A DNA stretch of 64,000 nt from Microcebus murinus (lineage: Eukaryota; Chordata; Mammalia; Primates; Cheirogaleidae), in the NCBI RefSeq assembly GCF_040939455.1, contig NC_134109.1, forward strand, positions 33,311,501-33,375,500, written 5' to 3'. Below, piece by piece: positions 17,134 to 59,601 of this stretch. Below the pieces are notes generated by a model. The model searched no databases and was not told the DNA's origin. It saw only the letters and a program-made list of their open reading frames with translations. A program made the translations under genes and the position numbers. Position 1 is the stretch's first letter, and the number at the start of each line of letters is the position of its first letter.

Positions 17134-17690
17134 GTCCCAGCATTCAAAAAGCCAGTACTGACTTCTGTGGGAGATAACTGCTAAGCCATAGTGGCTGGCT
17201 TATTTGTGTACTCTGAACCGTCTGGTAGACACAGCTCGGGGAACTATATGGCTATAGTGGATCTCAGAGTCATAGAGCAGGTGACTGGAACTCTAACTCG
17301 ATGTATTTCTTTGTATCATAGTGGTCCCCTTGAAGGTTTTTCCTACTTTACCAATAGAGGAGAGACCTTAAGAATTTGACGTGATATATCTAATGTTGGC
17401 AAAGAGCACTTTGTGAAATTCCTAAGCATATTCAGGTTTACTTTGTGTTGATATTTGTTGAACAAGACAGTGGGAAACTGATATCAAATTCTTGAGAAAG
17501 GTGTAATTTTCAATTGCATAGTACCCTTGTATAAAGTTAAAGAAAAAAAAAATGTCAAATCCTTCAGGTAATGGTTAGCAGGAAGAAATATCCTGCACAA
17601 GAGTAGTCTCTGTCCATCTAGCTCCTGTGTTCTGTACAGGGTTAATTTATGATGACTCTCTTTAATAAACAGATCTCCTTCCAAAACACA
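17134..17690 (+). other. PIGH: PIGH 3' UTR
   Basis: Non-coding tail after the stop codon, ending just past the poly(A) signal AATAAA at 17664-17669. The end point is inferred from that signal; later AATAAA motifs (about 17900-17955) are alternatives. Confidence 0.65.
17664..17669 (+). terminator. PIGH: PIGH poly(A) signal AATAAA
   Basis: Canonical hexamer 530 bp after the stop codon. Cleavage is expected near 17680-17695. Confidence 0.65.
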
Positions 17691-17699
17691 AAATAATTA

Positions 17700-19700
17700 C
17701 CTGGTTCACAGATAGGTGCTTTTTATTGACAAACAAGATCATGGCATTTCAGTCATGGGTTCAGGCACATTAATAGCTTTCTGTTAATCAGCATTTTCTA
17801 TTGTTTCAAAAGCTGCTTTGCCAAGAGGGATGAGACAAAAGGCCAGACAGATTAACTTTGGTTTTCAGACATGGGACTTCCATGTTAAAGAAGGATAAAT
17901 AAATAAACTATAAAAGCCTTTGTTTCTAAGGCAGTTTCTTCTGTATAAAATTAATAAACTAAGGGAAGATTCCTGAAGGGTTGGGAAAGAGAATAGGGAA
18001 AATATTTGACCCCCAAATTTGGTATGAGCACCACTCCATTCTTGCTTACTCTTTCTTTTAAACTCCCTGTGGAGATATTATTATCCATATTGGCCTTAGA
18101 GACTCAAGATATTACAAACCAGAGCTGTAATCTCTTTTACACTAGCACTGCAGGAGTTATCTAGGAGCCCATGGTCCATGTGACTTGGTCGAGGTAGAAA
18201 TGTCTAGCTAGACCCCCAAATCCTGGGGTGAAAGATGGGAACAGAAATGACTGTAAAACTGCCAGACTTGCAAAGTCAAGTTAATTTTTAAAAGGCAGAG
18301 ACTCTGATGTGCTTTTTTCCATCATGCTTATCAAGTTTTAAAGGGTGAGTGAGGAGAGGCTTACAGCAGCTAAGGTGTTTTTAGGTAACTAGTTTCAGCC
18401 TTGTAGTTTTTGCAGCGCGTAACATACACACATTGTTGAGGTTAAAGGCTTGGTTTTTGGGTGCTACCGCTAAACCCATACAGTTTTCATTACTTTTTAA
18501 CAAATGGTAAGGCTGCCTTAGAGTTATGAAATAAAACTCAGTTTCTCAGATGTTGGAAAATCAGAGTATGAACTCTTTTGTTTTTTTCTGTTTGGGGAGG
18601 GTATAGACAAAGATCATTTCCTCTGTATTCAATCAGAAGGTCTGAGGGGGATTGTGGTGTTATTAGGAAGGCAAAAGGTAAAAGAAACTTTATTTCTTTT
18701 ACCTAATGCTCTTAGGCTAGGACATATATTATATCACATTATGTACTCTTTGCCCTCAAACTAATTCCTAGCAAAAGTTCGTCAGAAGTCCATAGGAGAA
18801 CATCCAGGCCTACGAGCCTGGGGTATCTTCTGTGTTCTTGACTCATCTTAGTTGGTCTGACAGCAGCAAAAAGCAGAGTGCATTTGCTTGGTTTTCCAAA
18901 GAAGGGGAAACAAATGATGACTACCATGTCCTACAGTAGTGAGCACAGCCTTTGCTGAGCCCTGTCCAGTTATTAAAAGGAGACAGGGAGAGGTCAGATC
19001 AGACCTCCCACTGCCCTTGTTTGGATATTAGTAGTGGGTTTGGCTTATAGGGCAGTGTGAGGGAAAAGAGCTTCTATCTTAGCAGGGATAGTGTGTTGCC
19101 CTGCAAGGATAGGAGCTGCTGCCCCAGAAGGGGCACTACAAATGCCTACTCACCAATAAAGGGGAAAAGTGAGTCTATTCCTTTTTCTCCATCCCTGCTA
19201 ACACCTTTCCTATTTGGAAAAGGAAGGCCGGTTTTAGTGAGTTCTAGGCTTTTGTCAAGCGTCCAGGTGAATTAGAAATTTTAGTCCTATTCTGTTCAAG
19301 GATGTTTGGAAAACTTCAAGTATAAATCTCCATAAGGACCATATACTATACAAAAATATTAGCTTCCTTGAGAGTATCAGTGCAGAAAGCCCCAACTTTC
19401 ACTGATGCCCTCAGTAACAGTAGACTATCCCTGTCTATGTCTAGAATCAGGTAGCATCCAGAGTCATTATTCTTATGAAGAGTAAGTGGTTTTTACATTG
19501 GGTCTGGATTTTTAAAAGTTGGGCCCTGAAACATTATAAGGCATGTAGAGAATAAAGGTTTCACAGACAATGAGATACATATTCCACAGAACAAATGGGA
19601 GGGGGGCTGTTAGACCCATCACAGTAGTATCACACCCCAGGATATATATCTCTAATCCCAGAGGCACCAGTGGTGGTGGGGAAAGGGGTAGGAGAAATAT
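17700..19700 (-). other. PLEKHH1: PLEKHH1 3' UTR (predicted)
   Basis: Unique, repeat-poor sequence between the stop codon and the distal poly(A) signal. A second AATAAA on the minus strand (18694-18689) could give a shorter 1-kb UTR. The extent is inferred. Confidence 0.55.
17722..17727 (-). terminator. PLEKHH1: PLEKHH1 distal poly(A) signal
   Basis: AATAAA on the minus strand, about 2.0 kb past the PLEKHH1 stop codon, which gives a 3' UTR of plausible length. Cleavage would fall near 17700, next to the PIGH 3' end. Confidence 0.6.
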
Positions 19701-49502
<29,802 letters not shown>

Positions 49503-51570
49503 CTGCTCGGCCAGAGAGGAAGAGGAGCTGTAAGTGCCATGTCCCTACTATGAACATGGCTTCAAGGCCACTTGAGCCAATTGTGCACACTGTACACAGG
49601 CCAGGCTTCAACTGCCCATCTCAAGTAGCTCAAGGGTGTCGGGGTAAAGATTTTCATGGCAACTCTCAGCTCCCTGACCCTGAGTTTACGGGGCCTGTGA
49701 AGAGCGAGTGGCTGCTCTCCTCTCTGCTGAGGGAGTGAGGGCCTGGCTCTTTCGCCCTGGCGTAGGGTGTCCACAGAGGGCAGCAGCACCACGGTCATTC
49801 TTCACGAGTGTTTCCACCCAACCCTGCTTTCAGTCTCCCCTCCCCAAGGCCCCATCCTCTCAGCACTGGGCCACAGGCAGGGCCATTCTGCTGTCGCATG
49901 CAGGCCCACCTCGTGTCATTGGTCGAGAATGTTCCTCCCCACCCTGAGTATCTCACTGGCTGGAAACAAATACTTCCTCACCCGCTGTTGAGGACACTCC
50001 TGCCTGAAAAGACATTCATGGGTGTCCTCTTACTTAATTTCTTTAACCTTAAAGGACTACAAAGAGAAAGAGAGGCTCAAGATACATTTTTTTAAAATTC
50101 TATCCTGCTGCCAATAGAGGCATCACTCCAGACTGAGGAGCTTGGTAGTTCTAGAATCTTCCACCAAGCAGCCCAGGCAAGGGGACCGGTGCTCCTGCAC
50201 CTCCAGGGACCAGGTCCAAGCTGAAGCCAAAGGAGCCACTCATGAGCCCACAGCCCGCACAGCATCTCTTCAAGAGTAGGTGGAGCGTAGGCCGAAGTCG
50301 GCTCCCACCCGTGCACTGCCCACGCTGCACACCCTCGCACAGAGGCGCTGCAGGAGCAGAGCAAATCCTGATTCTCATGTCAAACGCCATGTGCCACAGC
50401 CTAGCTGGAGCCAGCTGCTTCTTTCCTCAGCCTGCCTTGCCCCAGAGCAACACGTGTGCAGTAAACATATACCAGAAGCATCGTGCCTCGAGGCGGGACA
50501 GGCCCAGTGCCCCCTCACTTTCCAAGCTCTGGCCCAACCTCACCTCTGACGATTTGGCCTTTTCTCTCTGGCCACTCAACCTTCTCCCCTTGGCCTGGAC
50601 CCTGGCTTGATGTTTCCAGTGAACTGAGCAATTCCTTCTCTCTTCCCCAATCTCTCTCCTTCCCAGCTGAAATTCTGCTTTCCTTGTTTAAAGGGTGGAA
50701 GAGAAGGGGCCCACATCCCAGTGCTGGACAGTGAAAGGAAAGCTACATGGGCAGCAGCTCATGTCTAAGAACCTGGGGAACCCCTTTTCTTAGGATGGGC
50801 TTCCTCATCCATTCCTTTCTGGGATTGGAGAGACACAGATGCTTCCTGGATACATTTCCTTTGGCAGAGAGTTGGGGTTATGCTCAACTGAAAATCCCAA
50901 GTAAAACTCAAGATTTAAGACCCATGGGACAAAAATGCCCCTGAGGCTCCCAATGGATAGGACCCCCTTTGACAGGTGTTTGTGCTGAGGCCAGGGCCCC
51001 TTCCTCTTTCCTTCCTCTCCTTGGTTTAATAACATGACTGAACCTCTTGACTGAGCTAAGTGGTAGATTGGTTCTGGTCAGACTCAAGTATCAATTACAG
51101 TCAGACACACTGTCCTAAATCAAACAGTCCTCGTGCCTGTCCTAGAGGAGTTCCTTGACCTTCAAACAGTTGCTAAGCAGCTACGGGGCAGATAACAGCA
51201 CAGCATAAATCAATATTATGGCTATAGGGCTGGCTGCCCAGAGCAAGAGGATTCTATTTGGGGTGGGGGTTGATACGCAGTGGTGGCCCCTAGTGACCAG
51301 GTTAGTCCTACATAATCCTTCCCCTTCAATACCACACCTGAGTGGACCAACCAGGTTCTCTCTCCCTGAGAATCTAGAATCTGAAATCAAGAAATCAGAG
51401 GCTGGAGAAGGTACACAAACGTCACCAAGTCATGGTTGCTGCGCAGTTCCTTCAGTCCTGTGAGCTGCTCCAGGATCTAATAAATTCCCTATTTGCTTAA
51501 GCTAGCCACACAGAAACAGTCTAACTAATGTAGTGATTGGGAACGTTTTGTTTTTCAAGAATAAAATGAG
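49503..51570. other. PLEKHH1 5' intron, unique part
   Basis: No exon matching the missing 42 N-terminal residues was found. GC-moderate, with many chance open frames. A speculative 51-bp exon-like segment is at 51426-51476. Confidence 0.45.
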
Positions 51571-51861
51571 GGCCAGTTGCCGTAGCTCATGCCTCTAATC
51601 CTAGCACTCTGGGAGGCTGAAGTGGGAGGATTGCTTGAGCTCCAGAGTTTGAGACCAGCCTCAGCAAGAGTTAGACCCTGTCTCTACAAACAATAGAAAT
51701 ATTAGCTGGGCATGGTGGCATGCACCTGTAGTCTCAGCTACTCTGGAGGCTGAGCCAGGAGGATTGATTCAGCCCAGGAGTTTGAGGTTGCAGTGAGCTA
51801 TGATGACACCACTGCACTCTACCCAGGCAATGGAGTAAGACTACGTCTCAAAAAAAAAAAA
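51571..51861 (+). repeat. Alu SINE
   Basis: Old Alu without the lemur linker, ending CACTGCACTCTACCC and poly-A. Confidence 0.9.
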
Positions 51862-52558
51862 AGAATAAAGTGAAATGTGGAATGGGAAGGTAGGAAGGCC
51901 TTGGACTCTCACAAGTTTCCTAGATTGACCTTCAGTTGGACCATTTAGATGTAACGGCTGTAGCCCAGAAGAAGGCATAGGATTTTCACACGAAGTGATA
52001 ATTCATATTTCATTTGAATCGGCAACAATCATCTAGTATTCTCTAACTTCGACTGATGGAAAAACTTGTCTTGCTGCTTTGCAGATGGAGACCAAGGTAG
52101 AGTGAAGACAAAATTTGAGTCTTAACTCCCAGATGGGTACTTCCTTTTGGGTCAAGAGTGGTCAATGACACTGGTCAGAGCCAGAAATCATTTTGTTATT
52201 GACGACACAGCAAGCATTTCTCCTGGGGATGTTATGAGCCAACCCTTTAAGCCATGCTACCACCGAGGTGGATGGAAAGGCAAGGCCCCCTTCAGAGCTG
52301 GGGTCTCTGTCACTGCCAGGTGGTCTCATTGCTGGACTCTCCCAGTCCTTCCACCTGCTCGGCAAGGACACTGCACACTCAAAGCACTTCCCATTCATTT
52401 TTATGCTAGAGTACTCTTTATTTCTCTAAAACTAGTTTCGGAATGTTGAAAACACTTCGAACATCTTGAACTTTTTAAGAAAAGTACCATGACCATCCAC
52501 GTATCTGTTACTGTGCTCCAACAATTACCAACATTCTCCAACATTCTGCTGTCCTTGT
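51862..52558. other. PLEKHH1 5' intron, no feature
   Basis: Unique sequence; 52440-52550 faintly resembles an old L1 tail. Confidence 0.4.
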
Positions 52559-52894
52559 CTTTTTTTTTTTTTTTTTGGAGACAGAGTCTCACTCTTGTTG
52601 CTCTGGCTAGAGTGCCGTTGGTGTCAGCCTGGCTCACGGCAACCTCAAACTCCTGGGCTCAAGCAATCCTCCTGCCTCAGCCTCCCGAGTAGCTGAGGCT
52701 ACAGGCATGCGCCACCATGCCCAGCTAATTTTTTCTGTATATTTTTAGTTGTCCAATTAATTTCTTTCTATTTTTAGTAGAGACAGAGGTCTCACTCTTG
52801 CTCAGGCTGGTCTTGAACTCCTGAGCTGAAACGATCCGCCTGCCTCAGCCTCCCAGAGTGCTAGGATTACAGGCGTGAGCCACCACGCCCAGCC
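52559..52894 (-). repeat. Lemur-type Alu
   Basis: Antisense copy with the lemur linker. The flanks CTGCTGTCCTTG and CTGCTATCCTTG form an imperfect target-site duplication. Confidence 0.93.
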
Positions 52895-53464
52895 TGCTAT
52901 CCTTGTTTGAAAAGAGTATTTTTAACATCATGTTTCCCTTTGTTTTTATGAAAATGAATCTTTCTATTGCTCCTGGAGTACTCTCAGGAGTGTCTTATGC
53001 TGAAATGTCATTTTTCAAACGCTTCTTTTAGGCCCAGCATCAACATTTTCATGAGGGGAGATCTTTCTCCTTCACACTTGCTTAAAGGGCCACATCTGGA
53101 GCTCTGAAAAGCTGGCGCTATGGGTGAGCCACCCTTTATTTGGGTCCTGTTCCCCCTCTCAGATCGTGTCCTCAGCTGTCCTTTTAGTGTGTGGATCTGG
53201 GCTGACAGGCCAGCCAAGGAGGTGTCAGGTTTAGGTAGCACATAAGAGCTGGCTGCAGCAACCCGATGAAATGCACTTGGCGCCAATCTGGTATTTAGCT
53301 CCCACGCCCACAGCTCCTTGTAACATGCAGTGACGCTGTGAAACATCAGCGTCACGGTGGCAGGAGCAATGGGTGCTCTCTGTGCTCCCCAAGTAGTCCT
53401 GGGTCTCAACAATCCGTCTGAAAAGGAGGTTCAGCATTCTTCCCACTGCCTTGCACCCATGGGA

Positions 53465-53740
53465 GAGAATGGTACAGGTAAGAGCTGAGGCTCTGGAACC
53501 TGACTAACTCCACCACGGTGTGGCTTCAGATAAATTCCTTCACCTCTCTGTGCCTCTGTGTACCGCCAGAAAAAAAAAAAAAAAAAAGAGCAATGACAGC
53601 ATCCACGTCTTACAGTGCTGTGATGATTACACGAGATGCCCCATACAAAGCACATGTGTATGACCTGGCACTTGGCACTGCATAGATATAAGCTGCTTGT
53701 TGGTTTTTTCCGATACAAAGATGGCATGTAGGACCAGGAA
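53465..53740 (+). repeat. MIR SINE
   Basis: GAGCTGAGGCTCTGGAACC, TTCCTTCACCTCTCTGTGCC and GTGCTGTGATGATTACACGA, with an A18-type run in the middle (53570-53587). Confidence 0.65.
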
Positions 53741-53892
53741 GACCAGTTTGCCTGTGAGAGTCTAATGTTCACCTGTTGTCTCAGCATAATAAGCAACACA
53801 GCCTCCTTTCACTCTCTCTCCAGTGACCTGGCTTAGATGATAGATTACATAGTCCTACTAGTTGGGATTCACCTACAGAAAGAATGGGTTTA

Positions 53893-54223
53893 GGCCGGGC
53901 GCGGTGGCTCACGCCTGTAATCCTAGCTCTCTGGGAGGCCGAGGCGGGCGGATTGCCTGAGGTCAGGAGTTCGAAACCAGCCTGAGCAAGAGTGAGACCC
54001 CGTCTCTACTATAAATAGAAATTAATTGGCCAACTAATATATATAGAAAAAATTAGCTGGGCATGGTGGCGCGTGCCTGTAGTCCCAGCTACTCAGGAGG
54101 CTGAGGCAGGAGGATCGCTTGAGCCCAGGAGATTGAGGTTGCTGTGAGCTAGGCTGACGCCACGGCACTCACTCTAGCCTAGGCAACAAAGTGAGACTCT
54201 GTCTCAAAAAAAAAAAAAAAAAA
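53893..54223 (+). repeat. Young lemur-type Alu
   Basis: Nearly consensus copy (GGCCGGGCGCGGTGGCTCAC) with a long A tail and a perfect AAGAATGGGTTTA target-site duplication on both sides. One of the youngest repeats here. Confidence 0.96.
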
Positions 54224-54236
54224 AAGAATGGGTTTA

Positions 54237-54770
<534 letters not shown>

Positions 54771-54818
54771 CCAGCTTCTCTCAAAAAGTCAGATCTGGTA
54801 TACCAGGATTCCATTTTT

Positions 54819-55150
54819 TTATGGCAATAAAAGTGACTTCAGCCCATCCCCTTGAGTTCTCCCATAACCCACCTGGCTCTCTTCACGGTCTCACTTATCT
54901 AAGTTACCTGTAAACATTTGAGTCTGCAACCCCTAGGTTAGCTATTAAATGTTAAAACCATTTAACAAGTGTGTGGTAATCAAAGACAATGGCTTTCAAC
55001 TTTTTTTTTTCTTTTTTCGTCAGAAATGGACTACGAATCAACTTTTTTTTTTAATAGCAAAAAAAATAGCAATGGAACCTTTTGTTCCATTGAAACCAAA
55101 TGCTTATTCCCAAATATATAAAATGCACACGTGTGGCGCCGGGACAAGAA
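54819..55150 (+). repeat. Segment related to 59437-60434 (copy A)
   Basis: Shares long runs with copy B, for example TTCAGCCCATCCCCTTGAGT and GAGTCTGCAACCCC, on to AACCTTTTGTTC and CAAATATATAAAAT. It contains about 50 extra T-rich bases absent from copy B. Confidence 0.8.
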
Positions 55151-55299
55151 AGGGCTCTAAGGCTTGTCTGTGGGCTCCATGACACCGCACAGCTCCACAA
55201 CCTCCTCTGAGCCACGGGCCTCAAGGTACCCACTAGAAAGATGGGGAATGGGGCCAGAGGCAAGGCCACGACAGAGGCTAGTGGCAGGTTAGTTGTTTA

Positions 55300-55480
55300 A
55301 GAGGACTTTCAAGGCCATAAGAATCACATGTGGAGCATGTCACCATGCAGATTCCTGGGCCTTGCCCACAGTTTTTTATTTAGCAAGTCTTAGGCATGGA
55401 CCCAGACAGTGCTTAAAAAGAAAATCCCAGGTGATTCTGATGAAGATGGTCCACAGACCACACTCTGAAAAACACTGGCC
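55300..55480 (+). repeat. MER5A hAT element
   Basis: AGATTCCTGGGCCTTGCCC and GTGATTCTGATGAAGATGGT; ends CACTCTGAAAAACACTG. Confidence 0.75.
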
Positions 55481-55674
55481 TGGCCACAGAACAAAAACAA
55501 AGCTGACTCCTTCAGGGATGTACCCTGGGGCCGACATCAGCCTCTCTTTCCAAAGGGCTTCACAGAACTACAGAGCGCATCAGTGCTATGGTTCCTGAGA
55601 AATACTACAGCGGGCAAGAGAACAGCCTTATAAAAATAGGGAGGTAGAAAAACAATTTTTAAAAACTGTCTCTC

Positions 55675-55676
<2 letters not shown>

Positions 55677-55743
<67 letters not shown>
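55677..55743 (+). repeat. Microsatellite (CA)n(GA)n
   Basis: About 26 uninterrupted CA units followed by about 7 GA units. The longest simple repeat in the window. Confidence 0.98.
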
Positions 55744-55744
<1 letters not shown>

Positions 55745-55839
55745 AATGAATAAATGTTCTAGAAGGCATCTCCTCCCAAAGCAAATCATATCTGTGAGCA
55801 CAGAGATTATAGACCCATTCTGTGATGATTTTACTCAAC

Positions 55840-56247
55840 TACCGTGTTTCCCTGAAAATAAGACCTACCCATGAAATAAGCCCTAGCAGGATTTCTAAGC
55901 ATTTGCACAATGTAAGCCCTACCCCGAAAATAAGACCTAGTGATGGGCGTGGCTACGCAGCGTATCTGCACAACCCATGCATTTCGTCTCGGAGTGGTAA
56001 AGAAGACGACCAGCCCTTCTCATCTTCCCCATTGTGACAGCTACTATCCCAGAGGTGACTGGAAAGGTGCGGGCAGCCCCACCAACAAGGCTGGCTCCCC
56101 CTGTCAGGTCCCGGCCATCCTGTGCGTGCTGAAAGCTCAGGCTTTGAGGGGAAAATAACACATCCCCTGAAAATAAGCCATAGGGTGTCTTCTTGAGGAA
56201 AAATAAATATAAGATCCTATCTTATTTTCGGGGAAACACACACGGTA
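55840..56247. mobile_element. TA-flanked non-autonomous DNA transposon
   Basis: About 408 bp with inverted ends: left TACCGTGTTTCCCTGAAAAT; right end, reverse-complemented, TACCGTGTGTGTTTCCCCG. It starts and ends with TA, as Tc1/mariner insertions do. GAAAATAAG recurs several times in both sub-terminal regions. The GC-rich centre encodes nothing recognisable, so it would depend on another element's transposase. The family is not identified. Confidence 0.7.
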
Positions 56248-56831
56248 AGCCTAACATCCTTTGTACTCTTCCTTTATGGTACCTGTCCTTATCACAAACT
56301 GTGAGGTATTTAAAGATATATTTTTCTGGGTCTTGTGTTCTATTCATATGTTGTAACACTGGTTACTGTTGCCTCTGTATAATCCATAGTTTGAGGTGGG
56401 AGGAGCGATATTCATTGTTCTTTTGTTTAAGGGACTGAACTGACCCATTTATTTACCCCCCAAAATTCCTGAACTACAAATTTTTGGTATATAAATCTAA
56501 AGCTGAGTTACTATACTTCAAAGCCTTGGCTGCAAAGCTGGTAAGTGATTCTGGAAGATGGAAAGTACACATATTCACACTGGAACTGGAAAAAGCCACT
56601 TCAGTTAGATATTTTTAAGCTACAAAGAGAGACATTTTATTATATTATTTCTTCTTTTATTAATCCCCTCAAATCTCTTTTAGAAGCAGATAAGGAGTAA
56701 ATAAATAAAAACTTTCTATTAGTTCTAATATTGATGATGTGTATTCATCATGATAATTCCTACAACGCTCTTCTGTAGGTAGACTTTATACCCCCACTTT
56801 TCTGATGGGATAACAGCCAAACAGGTTGAGC
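56248..56831. other. PLEKHH1 5' intron, AT-rich, no feature
   Basis: No recognised element. Confidence 0.4.
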
Positions 56832-56844
56832 AAGAATGAAAAAG

Positions 56845-57186
56845 GCCGGGTGCGGGTGGCTCATGGCTCACGCCTGTAATCCTAGCTCTCTGGGAGGCCG
56901 AGGCGGGCGGATTGCTCGAGGTCAGGAGTTTGAAACCAGCCTGAGCAAGAGCGAGACCCCGTCTCTACTATAAATAGAAAGAAATTAATTGGCCAATATA
57001 TATATATATACATAAAATTAGCCAGGCATGGTGGCACATGCCTGTAGTCCCAGCTACTCGGGAGACTGAGGCAGAAGGATTACTTGAGCCCAGGAGTTTG
57101 AGGTTGCTGTGAGCTAGGCTGACGTCACGGCACTCACTCTAGCCTGGGCAACAAGCGAGACTCTGTCTCAAAAAAAAAAAAAAAAA
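56845..57186 (+). repeat. Young lemur-type Alu
   Basis: Near-consensus with a small duplication in the head (GGCTCATGGCTCACGCC) and a perfect AAGAATGAAAAAG target-site duplication (56832-56844 and 57187-57199). Confidence 0.95.
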
Positions 57187-57604
57187 AAGAATGAAAAAGT
57201 CCAAGGAAGAATCATATTTTAATATCTACTTATCTGGCCTCTCAGAACAGTGTCAATTTTTCCATTAATCTGAACAGCCTTTATGACTTCTCCAGCGGGC
57301 CAAGAGAGACAGCTGGGGAAAATGGCGCCCAGTGAGCAGCACAAGATGTGCCTTCTGAATCATCAGCCACGCCTCAGACTCCTCTACGAGACAGAGGGGA
57401 ACCCATGGCTGATCTGGCTCCAGAACGGGGTGGCCCTGGCAATTGGGTGACCATGGCAACACAGCAGTTCTGAGAGGTGCCCCAGCAAAGGCCTCCAATT
57501 CTTACCCTTTGCCTCCAATTCTCACCCTTTGTCTGACTCCCTCTCCCTTAGGTAAGGGATTATTTAACAGCCTTGACTTTTAGTTTTTAAAAAAAGATTT
57601 CTTG

Positions 57605-57929
57605 GCTGGGCGAGGTGGCTCATGACTATAATTCTAGCACTCTGGGAGGCCAAGACGGGTGGATCACTCAAGTTCAGGAGTTCGAAACCAGCCTGAGCAA
57701 AATCGAGGCCCTATCTCTACTAAAAACAGAAAGAAATTAATTAGCCAACTAAAAATACATGGAAACAATTAGCCAGGCATGCCGGCCCATCTCTGTAGTC
57801 CCAGCTACTCAGGAGGCTGAGGCAGAAGGATCTCCTGAGCCCAGGAGTTTGAGGTTGCTGTGGGATAGGCTGACGCCACAGTACTCTAGCCCAGGCAACA
57901 CAGTGAGACTCTGTCTCAAAAAAAAAAAG
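57605..57929 (+). repeat. Lemur-type Alu
   Basis: GGCTGGGCGAGGTGGCTC to poly-A. The flanking AAAAAGATTTCTT repeats match on both sides. Confidence 0.92.
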
Positions 57930-58976
57930 ATTTCTTTCTATCGCAGATTATTCCATGTCTAGGATGACAATTCTATAAGAGGGAGTATGTATGAATAGGC
58001 TGTGTGTTGGGGAAGGAGGAAGGGCATTCTTCCAAGCCTCTGCAGCCAGTGGCAGGTCTGATCCCAGCAGAGACAGTCCCCTGGGAAGCACCCAGGCTTT
58101 GCTGGCCCTGCAAGAGAGCTGGCAGTGAGCCCTCGGGCATACGGGCCATGCAATCTCCCCAGGCCAGTTGCGCAGAGTGGTAGGGGGCAGGCGGGTGAGA
58201 GGACCCGCCAGAGTCAGTTGACGCTCCCTGCTCCCTCCATGGATGGATGGCGACTGATCGTGATTGCTTCCCCAGCACACCCGCGGGAGCTCTCCTAAGA
58301 AACCTGAGGTATCTCTCCCTGGAATCTGAAACTTACCTTGGCACTACTGAGGAAAATCCCTCGTGAATTGCTGGACCTGTCCTACAGGTTTGGGGATGAC
58401 TAGAGGGGACAGGCACAACCCCAAAACTGAACAATTCAGTGTTTATGGCCTTAAGGTTTCCTGCCAAGAGGTCCAGTGTTGCGTTAATGTCCCAGCCCTT
58501 TTCCTTACTTAAGTGTCCCACCCCATGGTCCCTAGTCCAGATTCATTTCTCTCTTCCCTCCCACACTCCCGGTCTTTCCTGCCCTGTGTCTGTACCTGCC
58601 CCTTTCTTTGCCTGTCACACTATGAGCCTCCAGCATTTCTACGTGGGCATTCTGGTTACATGATAATCAGACAGCCTTGAAGACAAGAAGGGGTTGATAT
58701 GATGAAAGTTCAGCTTACCCAGACCCAGGGGCTGTAGAGACAGAAGGTATTTGTTTAGGATGTGTTTAAGGCTTTTCAGTTATTCTGTTGGCCTCTGAAG
58801 AATAGGACAGGGAGACACTTTACCTGTGCTACTTTATCTCTTACTATGAAATATTTTAGACAAACAGAAACACATAAAGAATAATTTTTTAAAAATGCAT
58901 ATTCACCATTCACCTTTATAGAACCTTAATTTTTGTCACATCTGCTTTTGATGTTTATCTTTAGGAAAAGGACCAG
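57930..58976. other. PLEKHH1 5' intron, unique sequence
   Basis: Open frames up to 110 codons on the minus strand (57948-58280) show no known domain and lack conserved splice context. No exon called. Confidence 0.4.
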
Positions 58977-58977
58977 G

Positions 58978-59267
58978 ACTAACCAGGTGTGGTGGCTTAC
59001 ACCTGTAATCACAGCACTTTGGGAGGCCAAGGCATGAGGGTCGCTTGAGGCCAGGAGTTGGGCAACATAGCAAGACCCTTTCTCTACAAAAAAATAGAAA
59101 AGTTAAACAGATGGTGTTTAACAGGTGGTGCATGCCTAGTCCCAGGTACTCAGGAGGCTGAGGCAGGAGGATCACTTGAGCCCTGGGGTTTGAGGTTGCT
59201 GTGAGCTATGATGATGCCACTATACTCTAGCCTGGGCAACACAGCAAGAACCTATCTCAAAAAAAAA
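58978..59267 (+). repeat. Alu SINE
   Basis: Old Alu, ACCAGGTGTGGTGGCTTAC to an A-rich AAAAGAAAAG tail. Confidence 0.9.
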
Positions 59268-59601
59268 GAAAAGAAAAGAAAAGAAATGGACTATGACAGA
59301 TATAGTTGAAGCCCTGTGTACTTTGCCCCCATTTTACTCCTCTCCTTCTGGTACACTTGGTTGTGTTTTTATTTTGGTTGTGTTTATATTTTTGCCTTAT
59401 TTGCGTTTGGTAAAAATACCTAGGGTTATACATTCTTATGGCAGTAAGTGGCTTCAGCCCATCCCCTTGAGTTCTCCCAGAACCCACCTGGCTCTCTTCA
59501 CAGTCGCACTTATCTAAGTTATCTGTAAACATCTGAGTCTGCAACCCCCAGGTTAGCTATTAAATAGTTTTAACAGTTGTAATCAAAAACAATGATTTTT
59601 T

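Noticed and set aside
57948..58280. Minus-strand open frames of 64-110 codons as the missing PLEKHH1 first exon
   Set aside because: The translations do not resemble the PLEKHH1 N-terminus and no phase-0 donor gives the 42 required codons.
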